Source of the DNA: Microvirga arabica
GTDB lineage: Bacteria; Pseudomonadota; Alphaproteobacteria; Rhizobiales; Beijerinckiaceae
Length of the DNA stretch: 48,331 bases
Assembly: GCF_016811235.1 (NCBI RefSeq)
Contig: NZ_JAFBID010000045.1
Coordinates: 1 to 48,331 of the forward strand
Direction of reading: 5' to 3'
Positions 18,378 to 28,016 of the stretch are shown piece after piece; positions within the stretch are counted from its first letter, which is position 1; every line of letters begins with the position of its first letter. The notes below the pieces were generated by a model. It ran no database searches. It was not told where the DNA came from and saw only the letters and a program-made list of their open reading frames with translations. A program made the translations under genes and the position numbers.

Positions 18378-19517
18378 TTATGCGCTGATCTCGCCTGCAA
18401 GGAACGTGCGAATCTCGTCGGCCGCGATGCCCGGCGCGATGAAGCTCCGGCCGATGCCCCGGGCCAGGATGAAGGTCAGGGCGCCGCCCTTGACCTTCTT
18501 GTCCTGCGCCATGGCGTCGAGCAGCGCGTCGACCGTGCCGCAGCCGCCCGGAACCTGGGACAGGCGCGTGGGAAGCCCGGCGGCTTTCAGATGCGCCTCG
18601 ACGCGCTCCGCGTCCGCCGGCGGGCACAGGTCGAGGGAGGCGGAGAAGCGGAAGGCTTGGCAAAGCCCGATGGCGACGCCCTCGCCATGGACGAGACGCG
18701 TGGAATCGTAGGCCGTGATTTTTTCCAGCGCGTGGCCGAAGGTATGGCCCAGATTGAGCAGCGCCCGGTCGCCGTTCTCGTGCTCGTCGCGCACCACCAC
18801 GGCGGCCTTGGCGCGGCAGCTCTGCGCCACGGCTTCGTCGCGCTCAGGGCTGCCGGCGAAAACACCCTGCCAGTTCGCCTCGCACCAGGAAAAGAACCGT
18901 TCATCGTCGATGAGGCCATACTTCACCACCTCGGCATAGCCCGCGCGCATCTCGCGGATCGGCAGCGAGTCGAGCAGTGCCGTGTCGGCGATGACGAGGC
19001 TCGGCTGGTGAAACGCGCCGACAAGGTTCTTGCCGTGGCGCGAATTGATGCCGGTCTTGCCGCCCACCGAGGAATCGACCTGGGACAGCAGAGTGGTGGG
19101 CACCTGGACGAAGCGCACGCCCCGGCGCACCACCGCGGCGGCAAAACCCGCAAGATCCCCGATCACGCCGCCGCCGAGCGCCACCACAAGGTCGCCGCGC
19201 TCGATCTTCGCCGCCAGCACCGCATCGCAGACCCGCTCCAGGCTGGCATAGGATTTGGTGGCCTCGCCGGGAGGCAGGGTGGTCACGGAGACGCGCAACC
19301 CTTGCGCTTCAAGCGAAGCCGCCAGAGTCGCGGCATAGAGCGGTTCCACATGCTCGTCGGTCACGATGGCAGCGGCGCGGGCGCCCAGAGCCGCAATGCG
19401 CGCGCCTGCGGACTCGATCAGGCCGCGCCCGACCAGGATCTCATAAGCTCTATCGCCGAGAGGAACCGGCACGGTGATCAGGGACGGGTTGTCCATCCGG
19501 ACGGAGGCGGAGGTCAT
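18378..19517 (-). CDS. aroB: 3-dehydroquinate synthase
   Basis: AroB converts DAHP to 3-dehydroquinate, the second shikimate-pathway step, using NAD and a divalent metal. The 379-residue length is normal. Diagnostic segments are VVALGGGVIGDLAGFAAAV, the block VPTTLLSQVDSSVGGKTGIN and HGKNLVGAFHQP, and the metal-ligand regions around KYGLIDDERFF and NLGHTFGHALE. Its start overlaps the aroK stop by four bases, so translation is coupled. Confidence 0.97.
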   Translation of the reverse strand: MTSASVRMDNPSLITVPVPLGDRAYEILVGRGLIESAGARIAALGARAAAIVTDEHVEPLYAATLAASLEAQGLRVSVTTLPPGEATKSYASLERVCDAVLAAKIERGDLVVALGGGVIGDLAGFAAAVVRRGVRFVQVPTTLLSQVDSSVGGKTGINSRHGKNLVGAFHQPSLVIADTALLDSLPIREMRAGYAEVVKYGLIDDERFFSWCEANWQGVFAGSPERDEAVAQSCRAKAAVVVRDEHENGDRALLNLGHTFGHALEKITAYDSTRLVHGEGVAIGLCQAFRFSASLDLCPPADAERVEAHLKAAGLPTRLSQVPGGCGTVDALLDAMAQDKKVKGGALTFILARGIGRSFIAPGIAADEIRTFLAGEISA

Positions 19518-20146
19518 GTGCGGGCGCTCTCCTGCCTGCCGTGCTCGAGCCAGGACCGCAGGGCCTTGATGAGTTCGGTCACCACCTTGTCGTGCGGGGC
19601 TTCGTGGGAATCGACCGTGATGTCGGCCGTGGCATAGACCGGGTGGCGCAACTCCATGAGGCGGCGCATGGTGCCCTCGGGATCCGGGTTCTGCAGCAGG
19701 GGGCGGGTCGCGCGCTTTCGCACCCGGCGCATGAGAACGTCGAGATCGGCCTTGAGCCAGATCGAGATGCCGCGCTCGGCGATCCGCCCGCGGGTCTCCG
19801 CGTTCATGAAGGCGCCGCCGCCCGTGGCCAGCACGATGGGGCCCTCCTGCAGGAGCCGGGCGATCACGCGGCGCTCGCCATCGCGAAAGTGCTCCTCGCC
19901 GTGAACGGCGAAGATTTCGGGGATCGTCATGCCGGCCGCGGCCTCGATCTCGTGATCGGCGTCACGGAAGGGCAGCTTGAGCGACTGCGCGAGCCTGCGG
20001 CCCACGGTGCTCTTCCCGGCGCCCATGAGGCCGACGAGCACGAGCGATCGCGTGCCGAGCAGGCGGCTGATGGGATGGCCGCGCTGGCTTGCCTGGTCTT
20101 GCCCGCCAGCTTCATCGAGCGAGTTGAAGCGGCTGATTTTGTTCAT
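19514..20146 (-). CDS. aroK: Shikimate kinase
   Basis: This 210-residue kinase phosphorylates shikimate with ATP. It has the P-loop GLMGAGKST (39-47), the shikimate-binding DADHEIE segment, the ATGGGAFMN motif and the lid arginine in RPLLQ. The first 30 residues are an extension typical of Rhizobiales homologues. The start is ambiguous: I chose ATG 20146, with AGGA nine bases upstream, but an in-frame ATG at 20164 would add six residues. It heads the aroK-aroB-corC operon. Confidence 0.93.
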   Translation of the reverse strand: MNKISRFNSLDEAGGQDQASQRGHPISRLLGTRSLVLVGLMGAGKSTVGRRLAQSLKLPFRDADHEIEAAAGMTIPEIFAVHGEEHFRDGERRVIARLLQEGPIVLATGGGAFMNAETRGRIAERGISIWLKADLDVLMRRVRKRATRPLLQNPDPEGTMRRLMELRHPVYATADITVDSHEAPHDKVVTELIKALRSWLEHGRQESART

Positions 20147-20284
20147 GGCTCCATGTCCTAGCACGGGCGCGGCGGCCTGTCACAAGGGCGTTACCTTCTG
20201 GTCCTGCGAAACTTAACCGATGTGAGGGACTTGCCTTCCGGGCCCTGGCATGGTTCTAGCGGGTTAACACTTCAAGAGGCTCAG

Positions 20285-20434
20285 GTGCCCACGCTGTTTC
20301 GGTTTCTCCTCGTCGTCGCCATTCTCGCAGGCCTTGGCTTTGCCGCCATGTTCGCCCTGGCGACCCTTGTCGATCCCGACCCGCGGGAGATCAGCGTTCC
20401 GGTCCAGACCAGCCGCCCGCCTTCCTCTTCATGA
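20285..20434 (+). CDS. Tiny conserved membrane protein coupled to xerD
   Basis: With GTG 20285 as start this is a 49-residue protein with one membrane helix (LFRFLLVVAILAGLGFAAMFALATLV) followed by DPDPREISVPV. AAGAGG lies six bases before the GTG, whereas the in-frame ATG at 20222 lacks a good site and would add an implausible leader. Small genes of this shape precede xerD in many Rhizobiales, where they are sometimes mislabelled histidine kinase. No kinase feature is present. It overlaps xerD by four bases (ATGA). Function is unknown. Confidence 0.75.
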   Translation: MPTLFRFLLVVAILAGLGFAAMFALATLVDPDPREISVPVQTSRPPSSS

Positions 20435-21363
20435 GCGGCGCCCGCCACGCCAGCCTCTTCCTCGACATGCTTGCCGCCGAGCGCGGCGCCTCCAAGAACA
20501 CGCTCGATGCCTATCGGCGCGATCTTGACGATTACCTGAGCTTCCTCGCCGAGGCGGGCGCCCAACCCGACAGCGCGACCTCCGCCACCATCCGGGGCTT
20601 CATGGCGAGCCTGGAGGAGCGGGGCCTGAAGGCGTCCTCTGCCGCCCGCCGGCTCTCGGCCGTGCGCCAGTTCCACAAATTCCTCTACGTGGAGGGCTAT
20701 GCCCCGGCCGACCCGACGGCCGCCGTGTCGGCGCCCAAACGGGGCAGGGCTCTGCCGAAGGTTCTCTCCGTCGCCGAGGTCGACCGCCTGCTGCAGGTGG
20801 CCTCCGAGGGGATTGCCTATCCTCAGGCCACCCCGCCCGAGCGCCTGCGGGCCGCCCGCATGACCTGCCTGCTGGAGCTTCTCTACGCCACGGGCCTGCG
20901 CGTGTCCGAGCTGATCGCCCTGCCCAAAAGCGCCGCCAAGACCCGCGACCGCTTTCTCGTGGTGCGCGGCAAGGGCGCCAAGGAGCGGCTGGTGCCGCTC
21001 ACCGATGCGGCGAAGGACGCAGCCAACACCTATCTCGCCCTCCTGGAGGAGCAGAAAAAGGCCACCGGCCCTTGGCTGTTCCCGGCCGACAGCGAAAGCG
21101 GCCACCTGACTCGCCAGGCCTTTGCCCGCGACCTGAAGGCGGTGGCCGGCGCGGCAGGGCTTCGCGCCGACAAGGTCAGCCCCCACGTGCTCCGCCACGC
21201 CTTTGCCAGCCACCTGCTCCAGAACGGAGCGGACCTGCGCGTGGTGCAGGAGCTTCTGGGCCATTCCGACATCTCGACCACGCAGATCTACACCCACGTG
21301 CTGGATGAGCGCCTGAAGAGCATGGTGCGGGATCTGCACCCGCTGGCGGAGGGCGGGAGTTAA
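20431..21363 (+). CDS. xerD: Site-specific tyrosine recombinase XerD
   Basis: XerD works with XerC at dif to resolve chromosome dimers. The 310-residue protein has an N-terminal SAM-like core-binding domain (about 5-95) and a catalytic domain with all active residues visible: R157 (TGLRVSEL), K181 (RGKGAKER), H252 and R255 (HVLRH), H278 (LLGHSD) and the nucleophile Y287 (IYTHV). Length, context next to aroK-aroB and absence of phage genes favour XerD rather than a phage integrase. Confidence 0.93.
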   Translation: MSGARHASLFLDMLAAERGASKNTLDAYRRDLDDYLSFLAEAGAQPDSATSATIRGFMASLEERGLKASSAARRLSAVRQFHKFLYVEGYAPADPTAAVSAPKRGRALPKVLSVAEVDRLLQVASEGIAYPQATPPERLRAARMTCLLELLYATGLRVSELIALPKSAAKTRDRFLVVRGKGAKERLVPLTDAAKDAANTYLALLEEQKKATGPWLFPADSESGHLTRQAFARDLKAVAGAAGLRADKVSPHVLRHAFASHLLQNGADLRVVQELLGHSDISTTQIYTHVLDERLKSMVRDLHPLAEGGS

Positions 21364-21371
21364 ACCCTCAA

Positions 21372-21461
21372 CGTCATCCCCGGACTTGTTCCGGGGATGC
21401 ACGTCTTTGCAACGCTGCGGTTCTTAAGACGTGGATGGCCGGGACGAGCCCGGCCATGACG
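21372..21461. repeat. Long palindromic repeat, family D, copy 1
   Basis: Two hairpin blocks, GTCATCCCCGG...CCGGGGATGCACGTC and GACGTGGATGGCCGGG...CCCGGCCATGAC, are joined by complementary ACGTCTT/AAGACGT sequences. Further copies lie at 35289-35370 and 47938-48020. This copy fills the gap between the converging xerD and metW genes. Confidence 0.8.
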
Positions 21462-21473
21462 AGCGTTGGGTTT

Positions 21474-22118
21474 TTACCGCCGCTTCAACAAAAACACGCC
21501 CTGCTCGCCGAGCAGGTTCCACACCCACCAGGGCAGGGTGACGCGCATGGGCTGGCCGCCGGCGTTCAGCGCCACGGCTTTTTCCATCTGCGCCCCGACC
21601 TCCCGGCACAGCTCTACGAAGTCGCGGATGGTGCAGAAGTGGATGTTGGGGGTGTCGTACCAGGAATAGGGCAGGTTCTCGGTCATGGGCATCCTGCCCC
21701 GCAATCCGAGATCGACGCGCACGCGCCAATGGCCGAAATTGGGGAAGGACACGATGGCCCGGCGGCCGATGCGCAAGAGATGCTCCAGCACCACCTTGGG
21801 CTGGCGCGTAGCCTGGATCGTCTGCGACAGGATCACGTAATCGAAGGCATCGTCCGGGTAATCGGCGAGGTCCGTGTCGGCATCGCCCTGGATCACCGGC
21901 AGGCCCTTGGCGAGGCAGGCGTTCACGCCCTCGCGGGAAATCTCGATGCCGCGTCCGTCGACTTGCCTGCGGTCGCGCAGCAGGGAGAGAAGTGCTCCGT
22001 CGCCGCAGCCCACATCGAGCACGCGGGAGCCGGGCTCCACCATGTCGGCGACCAGCAGGAAGTCGAGGCGGTGGCCGCTTGCCGTGTCGGTGAGGGGCAG
22101 GGTCGTCGGCAGGCTCAT
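21474..22118 (-). CDS. metW: Methionine biosynthesis protein MetW
   Basis: The 214-residue protein has a methyltransferase-like SAM-binding loop ([12 protein letters not shown], about 34-45) and the MetW hallmarks [10 protein letters not shown] and [20 protein letters not shown]. MetW partners with MetX and is needed for full homoserine acyltransferase function in several proteobacteria. Its ATG overlaps the metX stop by four bases, the standard metX-metW arrangement. Confidence 0.93.
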   Translation of the reverse strand: MSLPTTLPLTDTASGHRLDFLLVADMVEPGSRVLDVGCGDGALLSLLRDRRQVDGRGIEISREGVNACLAKGLPVIQGDADTDLADYPDDAFDYVILSQTIQATRQPKVVLEHLLRIGRRAIVSFPNFGHWRVRVDLGLRGRMPMTENLPYSWYDTPNIHFCTIRDFVELCREVGAQMEKAVALNAGGQPMRVTLPWWVWNLLGEQGVFLLKRR

Positions 22119-23284
22119 GCAATCCCCTGAACCCGCGCGGCCGCGTCGATGAAGCCGCGGGCGGCTGCGAACATCTCCGGCTCCTCGAGCAAGAAGGCGT
22201 CGTGCCCCTTGTCGCTCTCCACCTCCACGAAGGCCACGGACGCGGCCGCCGCGTTAAGCGCGTGCACGATGGCGCGCGAGTCTGAAGTTGGAAACAGCCA
22301 GTCGGAGGTGAACGAAATCACGCAGAAGCGCGTCGGCGTGCCCTTGAAGGCCTTGGCCAGCGAGCCGCCATGCTCGGCCGCGATGTCGAAATAATCCATC
22401 GCCCGCGTCACGTAGAGATACGAATTGGCGTCGAACCGCTCCACGAAGGCAATGCCCTGGTAGCGCAGGTAGCTCTCGATCTGGAAATCGGCGTCGAAGG
22501 AGAAGGTGGGGGCGGCCCGGTCCTGGAAGTTGCGCCCGAACTTCCGGTGCAGGGCGACTTCGGACAGGTAGGTGATGTGCGCGCCCATGCGGGCGACCGC
22601 GAGGCCCTTGGAGGGCCGCGTGCCCTCGTTCAGGTAGCGTCCGCCGCGCCATTCGGGATCGGCCATCACGGCCTGGCGGCCGACCTCGTGGAAGGCGATG
22701 TTCTGGGCCGAGTGGCGGGCGGCAGTCGCGATGGGCAACGCGGCAAACACCCGGTCCGGGTAGGCCGCCGCCCATTGCAGCACCTGCATACCGCCCATGG
22801 AGCCGCCGACCACGCAGAACAGCTTCTCGATGCCGAGCCGGTCGATCAGCGCCGCCTGCGCGCGCACCATGTCGGGGATCGTAACGACCGGGAAATCGAG
22901 CGCGTAGGGCTGGCCTGTTGCCGGGTTGATCGAGGCTGGGCCCGTGGTGCCCATGCAGCCGCCGATCACGTTGGCGCAGATCACGAAAAACCGGTCGGTG
23001 TCCACCGGCCGGCCGGGACCGACCATGGTGAGCCACCAGCCTGGCTTGCCCGTGACGGGATTGTCGTTCGCCACGTGCTGGTCGCCGGTGAGCGCGTGGC
23101 AGATCAGCACCGCGTTGGATTTTTCGGCATTGAGCGTGCCGTAGGTTTGGTAGGCGATCTGCCAGGGCGCGAGCGCGATCCCGGCATCCATCATCAGGGG
23201 CTCGTCCGTGCCGAAGCGCATCACGAGGCTCGACGGATCGTCGACCTGGCTTCGCGGTTCGGAGACAAGGGGGGCAAAGGACAT
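22115..23284 (-). CDS. metX: Homoserine O-acyltransferase (MetX)
   Basis: MetX acylates homoserine at the start of methionine synthesis. The 389-residue alpha/beta hydrolase shows the nucleophile elbow GGSMGG (Ser162), the [10 protein letters not shown] segment, [12 protein letters not shown] and a C-terminal Asp/His pair around [11 protein letters not shown] and DKGHDAFL. I chose ATG 23284, since homologues begin [12 protein letters not shown]; the in-frame ATG at 23383 adds unrelated residues. Acetyl- versus succinyl-CoA specificity cannot be told safely from sequence in this family. It forms an operon with metW. Confidence 0.92.
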   Translation of the reverse strand: MSFAPLVSEPRSQVDDPSSLVMRFGTDEPLMMDAGIALAPWQIAYQTYGTLNAEKSNAVLICHALTGDQHVANDNPVTGKPGWWLTMVGPGRPVDTDRFFVICANVIGGCMGTTGPASINPATGQPYALDFPVVTIPDMVRAQAALIDRLGIEKLFCVVGGSMGGMQVLQWAAAYPDRVFAALPIATAARHSAQNIAFHEVGRQAVMADPEWRGGRYLNEGTRPSKGLAVARMGAHITYLSEVALHRKFGRNFQDRAAPTFSFDADFQIESYLRYQGIAFVERFDANSYLYVTRAMDYFDIAAEHGGSLAKAFKGTPTRFCVISFTSDWLFPTSDSRAIVHALNAAAASVAFVEVESDKGHDAFLLEEPEMFAAARGFIDAAARVQGIA

Positions 23285-23866
23285 GCTTTTATATGGAAAC
23301 GTTCGTTCTTCCGAACAACCGGTACTGCCCGACGCCTGCTGCGTCAACGCGCATGACGTGTCGATACGATGACCGGGTGTCATCCTGGGCGGCCGTGAGG
23401 CCGGGGAGGGGACCCAGTCACACCTTCAGCGCCATGGATTCCCTTCCCCTTCGCTGCGCTGCGGCCGGGAGTGAAACGGCCTATGTTCTCACTTTGTTCT
23501 TGACTGCTGGCCTAAGCTCAGCTATATGTGTGCTCATCCTCGCCCGACGAGGGGCGCGTCGCGAGGCGTCGCAGATGCGGGGCAGGGAGCGGTCCCGCCG
23601 CAGGCTTCGCACGCCTGTGATCGCGGGTGGCCGATCCTGGCTTGTTCCAGGTCCGCTGAAACAAACCGCGCATGACGAGCAGCTTGGCTCTCACCTTCCA
23701 CACCACACATCGAGCCGGGCTGCCCTAAACGCCTCCCTCGACACCTTCAGGCTCGCAGCACCCGCTGCGGGCCCACAGGTGCTGGCTCAAACCCTTCGCG
23801 CAATCGGAGATGACAAGAAGGGCCAAAACCGTCAAAGAAGGGCCTCTCCTTGAGGATCTTAAGCCC
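23285..23866. other. Intergenic stretch between metX and the chorismate mutase gene
   Basis: This 582-base divergent region holds a family E repeat (23377-23477). Open frames across it have no recognisable product and run through the repeat, so I do not call them. The part from 23478 to 23850 shows nothing I recognise and may be decayed sequence. Promoters for both flanking operons must lie here. Confidence 0.5.
23377..23477. repeat. Long palindromic repeat, family E, copy 1 (diverged)
   Basis: It begins GTGTCATCCTGGGCGGCC and ends GCGGCCGGGAGTGAAAC, with the central ATGGATTCCCTTCCCC block shared by the copies at 29065, 32712 and 48027. It is the most diverged of the four. Confidence 0.75.
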
Positions 23867-24706
23867 ATGTCCGCCGAGAAGCCTGCTCCGTCCCTCACCG
23901 AACTCCGTCAGGAGATCGACCGCATCGACGAGGCGATGCACCGGCTGCTCATGGAGCGCGGCACCATCATCGACCGGCTGATCGCCTCCAAGAAGGCCTC
24001 GAAGACAGGCATCGCGTCAGCCTTCCGCCCCGGCCGCGAGGCCTCGATGATGAAGGCGCTGGCCGAGCGCCACGAGGGCCTGCTGCCGCTCGACACGGTG
24101 GAGAGCATCTGGCGGGTGATCATCGGCACCTTCACCTATGTGCAGTCGAACTATTCCGTCCATGCCGACATCTCCGGGGGCGATGCGCCCATGCGCGACT
24201 CGGCCCGGTTCCATTTCGGCTTCACGGTGCCGTACGTCACGCATCCGAGCGCCGCAGCGGTGATCGAGGCGGTGGCCTCCTCGGGGGGCGATCTCGGCAT
24301 CTTCCGCCTCGACCAGGGGGCGACGAGCGGGGCCTGGTGGCGCACGCTGGCCGACCGGGAGCGCCCGAAGGTCATTGCGCGCCTGCCCTTCATCGAGCGG
24401 CCCGACCATCCCGCCGGCACCCCGGTCTTCGTGATCTCCAAGCCCCTGGTGGATGCGGCCGTGCGCGACGTGGTGCTCTATGCCGCCCAGTTCGAGCGCT
24501 GGCACCGGGGGGCGAACGAAGCCCTGATCCGCCTCGGCGGCGAGGTGGTGGCGAGCGCTGCCGACGCCCACGGCCTGTCGGAGCTCATCGCCGTGCCCGG
24601 CACCGTCGAGCCCGCGCAGCTTCAGGAGACTCTGACGAAGGCGGGCGCGAGCCTCGCCCAGCTTGCTGAGGTCGGCAGCCATGCCGAACGTTTCCACGTG
24701 AAATGA
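23867..24706 (+). CDS. Chorismate mutase with C-terminal prephenate-dehydratase-like domain
   Basis: The 279-residue protein opens with an AroQ-type chorismate mutase domain (about 8-95: LTELRQEIDRIDEAMHRLLMERG, with Arg, Lys and Glu in the usual spacing), which makes prephenate. The rest (about 105-275) resembles a degenerate prephenate dehydratase fold (AAAVIEAVASSGGDLGIFRLD, then PVFVISKPL), but I cannot find the catalytic TRF motif. ATG 23867 has TGAGGA ten bases upstream; an in-frame ATG at 23810 is less likely. It precedes hisC and tyrC, so the cluster makes aromatic amino acids and histidine. Bifunctionality is doubtful. Confidence 0.85.
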   Translation: MSAEKPAPSLTELRQEIDRIDEAMHRLLMERGTIIDRLIASKKASKTGIASAFRPGREASMMKALAERHEGLLPLDTVESIWRVIIGTFTYVQSNYSVHADISGGDAPMRDSARFHFGFTVPYVTHPSAAAVIEAVASSGGDLGIFRLDQGATSGAWWRTLADRERPKVIARLPFIERPDHPAGTPVFVISKPLVDAAVRDVVLYAAQFERWHRGANEALIRLGGEVVASAADAHGLSELIAVPGTVEPAQLQETLTKAGASLAQLAEVGSHAERFHVK

Positions 24707-24759
24707 ACCCCGACCTGCGCTAGAGCCTGTTCCGCTTGATCGATCTTTAGGAAGTAAAA

Positions 24760-25860
24760 ATGTCCGTTCGCCCCCAACCCCGTCCCGGCGTGATGCAGAT
24801 CGACGCCTATGTGCCCGGCAAGAGCAAGGCCGCAGGGGTTGCGAAGATCCATAAGCTTTCCTCCAACGAGACGCCGCTCGGCCCCTCGCCCAAAGCCATG
24901 GAGGCGATCCGGACCTTCGACCATCTCGAGCTTTACCCGGACGGCGCCGCCACGAAGCTGCGCGAGGCGATTGCAGCCCGCTATGGGCTCGATCCGAACC
25001 GGATCGTCTGCGGCACGGGCTCCGACGAATTGCTGTCGCTCATCACGAACGCCTATGTGGGCCCGGGCGACGAGGGCATCTTCACGGAACACGGATTCCT
25101 GGTCTACCGCATCGCGATCCAGGCCGCCGGCGGCACGCCCGTGGTGGCGCCGGAGAAGGATCTGCGCACCGACGTGGACGCGATCCTGGCTAAGGTGACC
25201 GACCGGACCAAGATCGTGTTTCTCGCCAACCCCAACAACCCGACCGGCACCTACATTCCGTTCGACGAGGTCAAGCGCCTGCACGCGGGCCTGCCGCCCC
25301 ATGTGCTGCTGGTGCTGGACGCGGCCTATGCGGAATACGTGCGCCGCAACGATTACGAGGCGGGCCTGGAACTCGTCGCCACGTCCGAGAACGTGGTGAT
25401 GACCCGCACATTCTCGAAGATCTATGGACTGGCCAATCTTCGCCTCGGCTGGATGGTGGCGCCGGCCCACATCACTGACGCGATCAACCGCATTCGTGGC
25501 CCGTTCAACGTGAGCGGCCCAGCCATCGCCGCCGGCATCGCGGCGATTCAGGACGAGGCGCATATCGCAAAAGCCATCGAGCACAACGAGCGCTGGCTCG
25601 CCTGGCTCACCCGCGAGATCGAGGCGCTGGGTCTGACGGTAACGCCGAGCGTCGGCAATTTCCTGCTCGTCCATTTCCCGAAAGAAACGGGCCGCACGGC
25701 GAAGGAAGCAGACAGCTTCCTCTCATCGCGCGGTCTCATCCTGCGCCAGGTCGCGGCCTATGGGCTGCCTGATGCCCTGCGCCTGACCGTGGGCGACGAG
25801 GAGGCGAACGGCCTCGTCGTGGCGGCGTTGCGCGATTTTCTCGGTGAAAAACATGCCTGA
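24760..25860 (+). CDS. hisC: Histidinol-phosphate aminotransferase
   Basis: This PLP enzyme transaminates imidazole-acetol phosphate to histidinol phosphate, and relatives also act on aromatic keto acids. The 366-residue sequence has [11 protein letters not shown] (34-44), ANPNNPTG (157-164) and the PLP lysine K220 in [21 protein letters not shown] before the ATG is a good ribosome site. Placement between chorismate mutase and tyrC suggests that it may serve tyrosine or phenylalanine synthesis as well as, or instead of, histidine. Confidence 0.92.
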   Translation: MSVRPQPRPGVMQIDAYVPGKSKAAGVAKIHKLSSNETPLGPSPKAMEAIRTFDHLELYPDGAATKLREAIAARYGLDPNRIVCGTGSDELLSLITNAYVGPGDEGIFTEHGFLVYRIAIQAAGGTPVVAPEKDLRTDVDAILAKVTDRTKIVFLANPNNPTGTYIPFDEVKRLHAGLPPHVLLVLDAAYAEYVRRNDYEAGLELVATSENVVMTRTFSKIYGLANLRLGWMVAPAHITDAINRIRGPFNVSGPAIAAGIAAIQDEAHIAKAIEHNERWLAWLTREIEALGLTVTPSVGNFLLVHFPKETGRTAKEADSFLSSRGLILRQVAAYGLPDALRLTVGDEEANGLVVAALRDFLGEKHA

Positions 25861-26803
25861 GCGTCTCGGTCCTCCGCGTGACACGCCGCTCGTCGAGCGC
25901 GTCGCGCTCATCGGCCTCGGGCTGATCGGCTCATCGATTGCCCGCGCGTCGCGACATCTCAATCTCGCACGCAGTATCGTGGCGATTGATGCGAGCGAAG
26001 CAGTGGTGGCGCGGGTGCGCGAGCTCGGCATCGCCGACGAGGCCACCACCGACGTCTTGACCGGCGTGCGGGATGCGGATCTCGTGATCCTCTGCGTGCC
26101 GGTCGGCGTCTGCGGCAAGGTTGCGGAGGCGATGCGCTCAGGATTGAAGCCGGGTTGCATCGTGTCGGATGTGGGCTCGGTGAAAGCGTCCGTGGTTGCG
26201 CAGGTGCAGCCGCATCTGCCGGAGGGCGTGCATTTCGTGCCGGCCCATCCGGTGGCGGGCACGGAGCATTCGGGGCCCGACGCCGGCTTTTCGACGCTCT
26301 TCCATAATCGCTGGTGCATCCTCACGCCGCCCGAGGGCACGGACGAGGCGGCGGTCGCGCGCGTGCGCGCCTTCTGGGAGGCCATGGGCTCCAACGTGGA
26401 GGTCATGAGCGCGCAGCACCACGATCTGGTGCTCGCCATCACCAGCCACGTGCCGCATCTCATCGCCTACAACATCGTCGGCACGGCGGCGGATCTGGAG
26501 ACGGTCACGCAGGGCGAGGTGATCAAGTTCTCGGCCGGCGGCTTTCGCGATTTCACCCGCATCGCGGCGTCCGACCCGACCATGTGGCGCGACGTGTTCC
26601 TGCACAACCGGGAGGCCGTGCTGGAAATGCTCGGCCGCCTCAACGAAGACATCGCGCTGCTCGCCCGCGCCATCCGCTGGGGCGAGGGCGACAAGCTCTT
26701 CGACCTCTTCACCCGCACCCGCGCCATCCGCCGCGGCATCATCTCGTCCGGCCAGGAAACACCCGAGCCGGATTTCGGCCGAAGACGCGAGGACAAGGCG
26801 TAA
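25853..26803 (+). CDS. tyrC: Prephenate/arogenate dehydrogenase
   Basis: The 316-residue enzyme oxidatively decarboxylates prephenate or arogenate for tyrosine synthesis. It has the NAD-binding loop GLGLIGSS (21-28), the DVGSVK segment, the catalytic-type [10 protein letters not shown] motif and [14 protein letters not shown] 25853 overlaps the last codons of hisC. A GTG nine bases earlier is a possible alternative start. Prephenate versus arogenate preference cannot be fixed from sequence. Confidence 0.92.
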   Translation: MPERLGPPRDTPLVERVALIGLGLIGSSIARASRHLNLARSIVAIDASEAVVARVRELGIADEATTDVLTGVRDADLVILCVPVGVCGKVAEAMRSGLKPGCIVSDVGSVKASVVAQVQPHLPEGVHFVPAHPVAGTEHSGPDAGFSTLFHNRWCILTPPEGTDEAAVARVRAFWEAMGSNVEVMSAQHHDLVLAITSHVPHLIAYNIVGTAADLETVTQGEVIKFSAGGFRDFTRIAASDPTMWRDVFLHNREAVLEMLGRLNEDIALLARAIRWGEGDKLFDLFTRTRAIRRGIISSGQETPEPDFGRRREDKA

Positions 26804-26829
26804 GCGACATTCGTTGGCGGGCGACATCT

Positions 26830-26874
26830 CCGCTGTCATTCCGGGGCCGCTGCGCGGCCCCGGAATGACAGCGG
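26830..26874. repeat. Perfect 21-bp inverted repeat between convergent genes (family F)
   Basis: CCGCTGTCATTCCGGGGCCGC (26830-26850) and its exact reverse complement (26854-26874) enclose a 3-base loop. It lies between the converging tyrC and DUF2125 stops. Without a T-run it is not a classic terminator, but the hairpin would be extremely stable. Confidence 0.85.
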
Positions 26875-26891
26875 ATGCGATCACTCTAACA

Positions 26892-27944
26892 TCAATACAA
26901 CGGCTGCAGCCTCACGTTGGGGATCACGAATGGCCCCATGGCCAGGAAGCCGTTCTCCAGGCGCAACGGCGGCAGGGAGGCGAGCTGCGGCTTGGCGTTC
27001 GGCTGAGCCGCATTCGAGCGCGGCCCCTGGCCCAGCAGCATGCCCAACAGATTGCCGCCGAGGCGTCCGCCGGTGAGATTTCCGAGGAGACCGTCGAGGC
27101 CGGCGGCCGCCACGTTGAGCTGGCCTGCGGGTCGGTGCTGCTCGTCGAGGCGCAGCTCGCCCTTGGTCTCGATCTGGCGCGCGCCCTTGGCGGCCGACAG
27201 CATCAGGATGTCGAGCTTGCCGCCGGCCTTGCGCCAGAGCTCCATCTCCTCCGCAATGGTGCCGCCCTTGAAGCCGTCCGCTTGTGTAATGGTGACGTCC
27301 GCGTTCAGGTTCGTCGCCTCCGCGCCGCCGATGAGCGCATCGAGCAGCGGAATGCGGGCTTCCGTGACGGAGGCCGCCACATCGCGCGCCTGATCGGCTC
27401 CACGTGACGGGTTGGGCCGGACATGCAGCTCCAGGCGCTTGCCTTCGCCCGACAGCTCGCCGGCCGGCAGACCGGTGACGGTGACCTTCGGTGCATTGGC
27501 CGCGACCGAGACGCGCTGCAATCCCGTTTGCGAGGCATTGATGCTGGCCTGCAGCAGATCCCAGCTGCCCTGCACCGTTACGGTTCCGTCCGTCACGCGC
27601 AAGGGGCCGGCCACCTCGGTGATGATGCGGCGGGGCTGGTACACTTGCGCCACGGCCTCGGTGCGCCCGAAGGAGGCGGTGACCGCACCGCGCTTGAAGT
27701 CGAGCGCATTGCAGATCACCTCGATACGGAACGGATAGCCGGCGATGCTGCGGTCGGCGCAGGACCATTCCCGCCCGGCTCTCGCCTCCGCGGCGATCCA
27801 GCCGTCGAGAGCCTCCGCCGTGCGGTTGCGGATCACGAACCAGGCGACGCTCCAGGCAATGGCCAGCAGAAGCAGCAGGACGAAGGGCGTGTAGAGCCAG
27901 AAGCGACTGCGGCGAACATTCCCCGTCGGGGCGGCCTGATCCAT
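26892..27944 (-). CDS. DUF2125 domain-containing protein
   Basis: The 350-residue protein has an N-terminal membrane anchor (FWLYTPFVLLLLLAIAWSVAWFVI, about 15-38) and a periplasmic body. The start of the body, with AGREWSCADRSIAGYPFRIEVIC, is the hallmark of the alphaproteobacterial DUF2125 family. A Gly/Leu-rich stretch (LLGNLTGGRLGGNLLGMLLG) near residue 295 is probably a loop. The function of the family is unknown, with a likely envelope role. It converges on tyrC and is divergent from the ChaC-like gene. Confidence 0.88.
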   Translation of the reverse strand: MDQAAPTGNVRRSRFWLYTPFVLLLLLAIAWSVAWFVIRNRTAEALDGWIAAEARAGREWSCADRSIAGYPFRIEVICNALDFKRGAVTASFGRTEAVAQVYQPRRIITEVAGPLRVTDGTVTVQGSWDLLQASINASQTGLQRVSVAANAPKVTVTGLPAGELSGEGKRLELHVRPNPSRGADQARDVAASVTEARIPLLDALIGGAEATNLNADVTITQADGFKGGTIAEEMELWRKAGGKLDILMLSAAKGARQIETKGELRLDEQHRPAGQLNVAAAGLDGLLGNLTGGRLGGNLLGMLLGQGPRSNAAQPNAKPQLASLPPLRLENGFLAMGPFVIPNVRLQPLY

Positions 27945-28016
27945 GCGCGATCTCCTGTTGTGTTGGCGCTTGGTAACTGGTAGCGCGCGAACCTGGCAAG
28001 GTTCGGGCGGGGTGAC

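Noticed and set aside
20431..21363. Phage integrase with an attachment site
   Set aside because: Length, active-site spacing and the aroK-aroB neighbourhood fit chromosomal XerD. No tRNA, phage genes or direct repeats flank it.
23285..23376. SAM-II riboswitch upstream of metX
   Set aside because: SAM-II elements precede met genes in many alphaproteobacteria, but I cannot find the conserved pseudoknot sequence and spacing here.
23293..23853. Plus-strand open frame of about 186 codons between metX and the chorismate mutase gene
   Set aside because: It runs through a family E repeat and has no recognisable domain or ribosome site.
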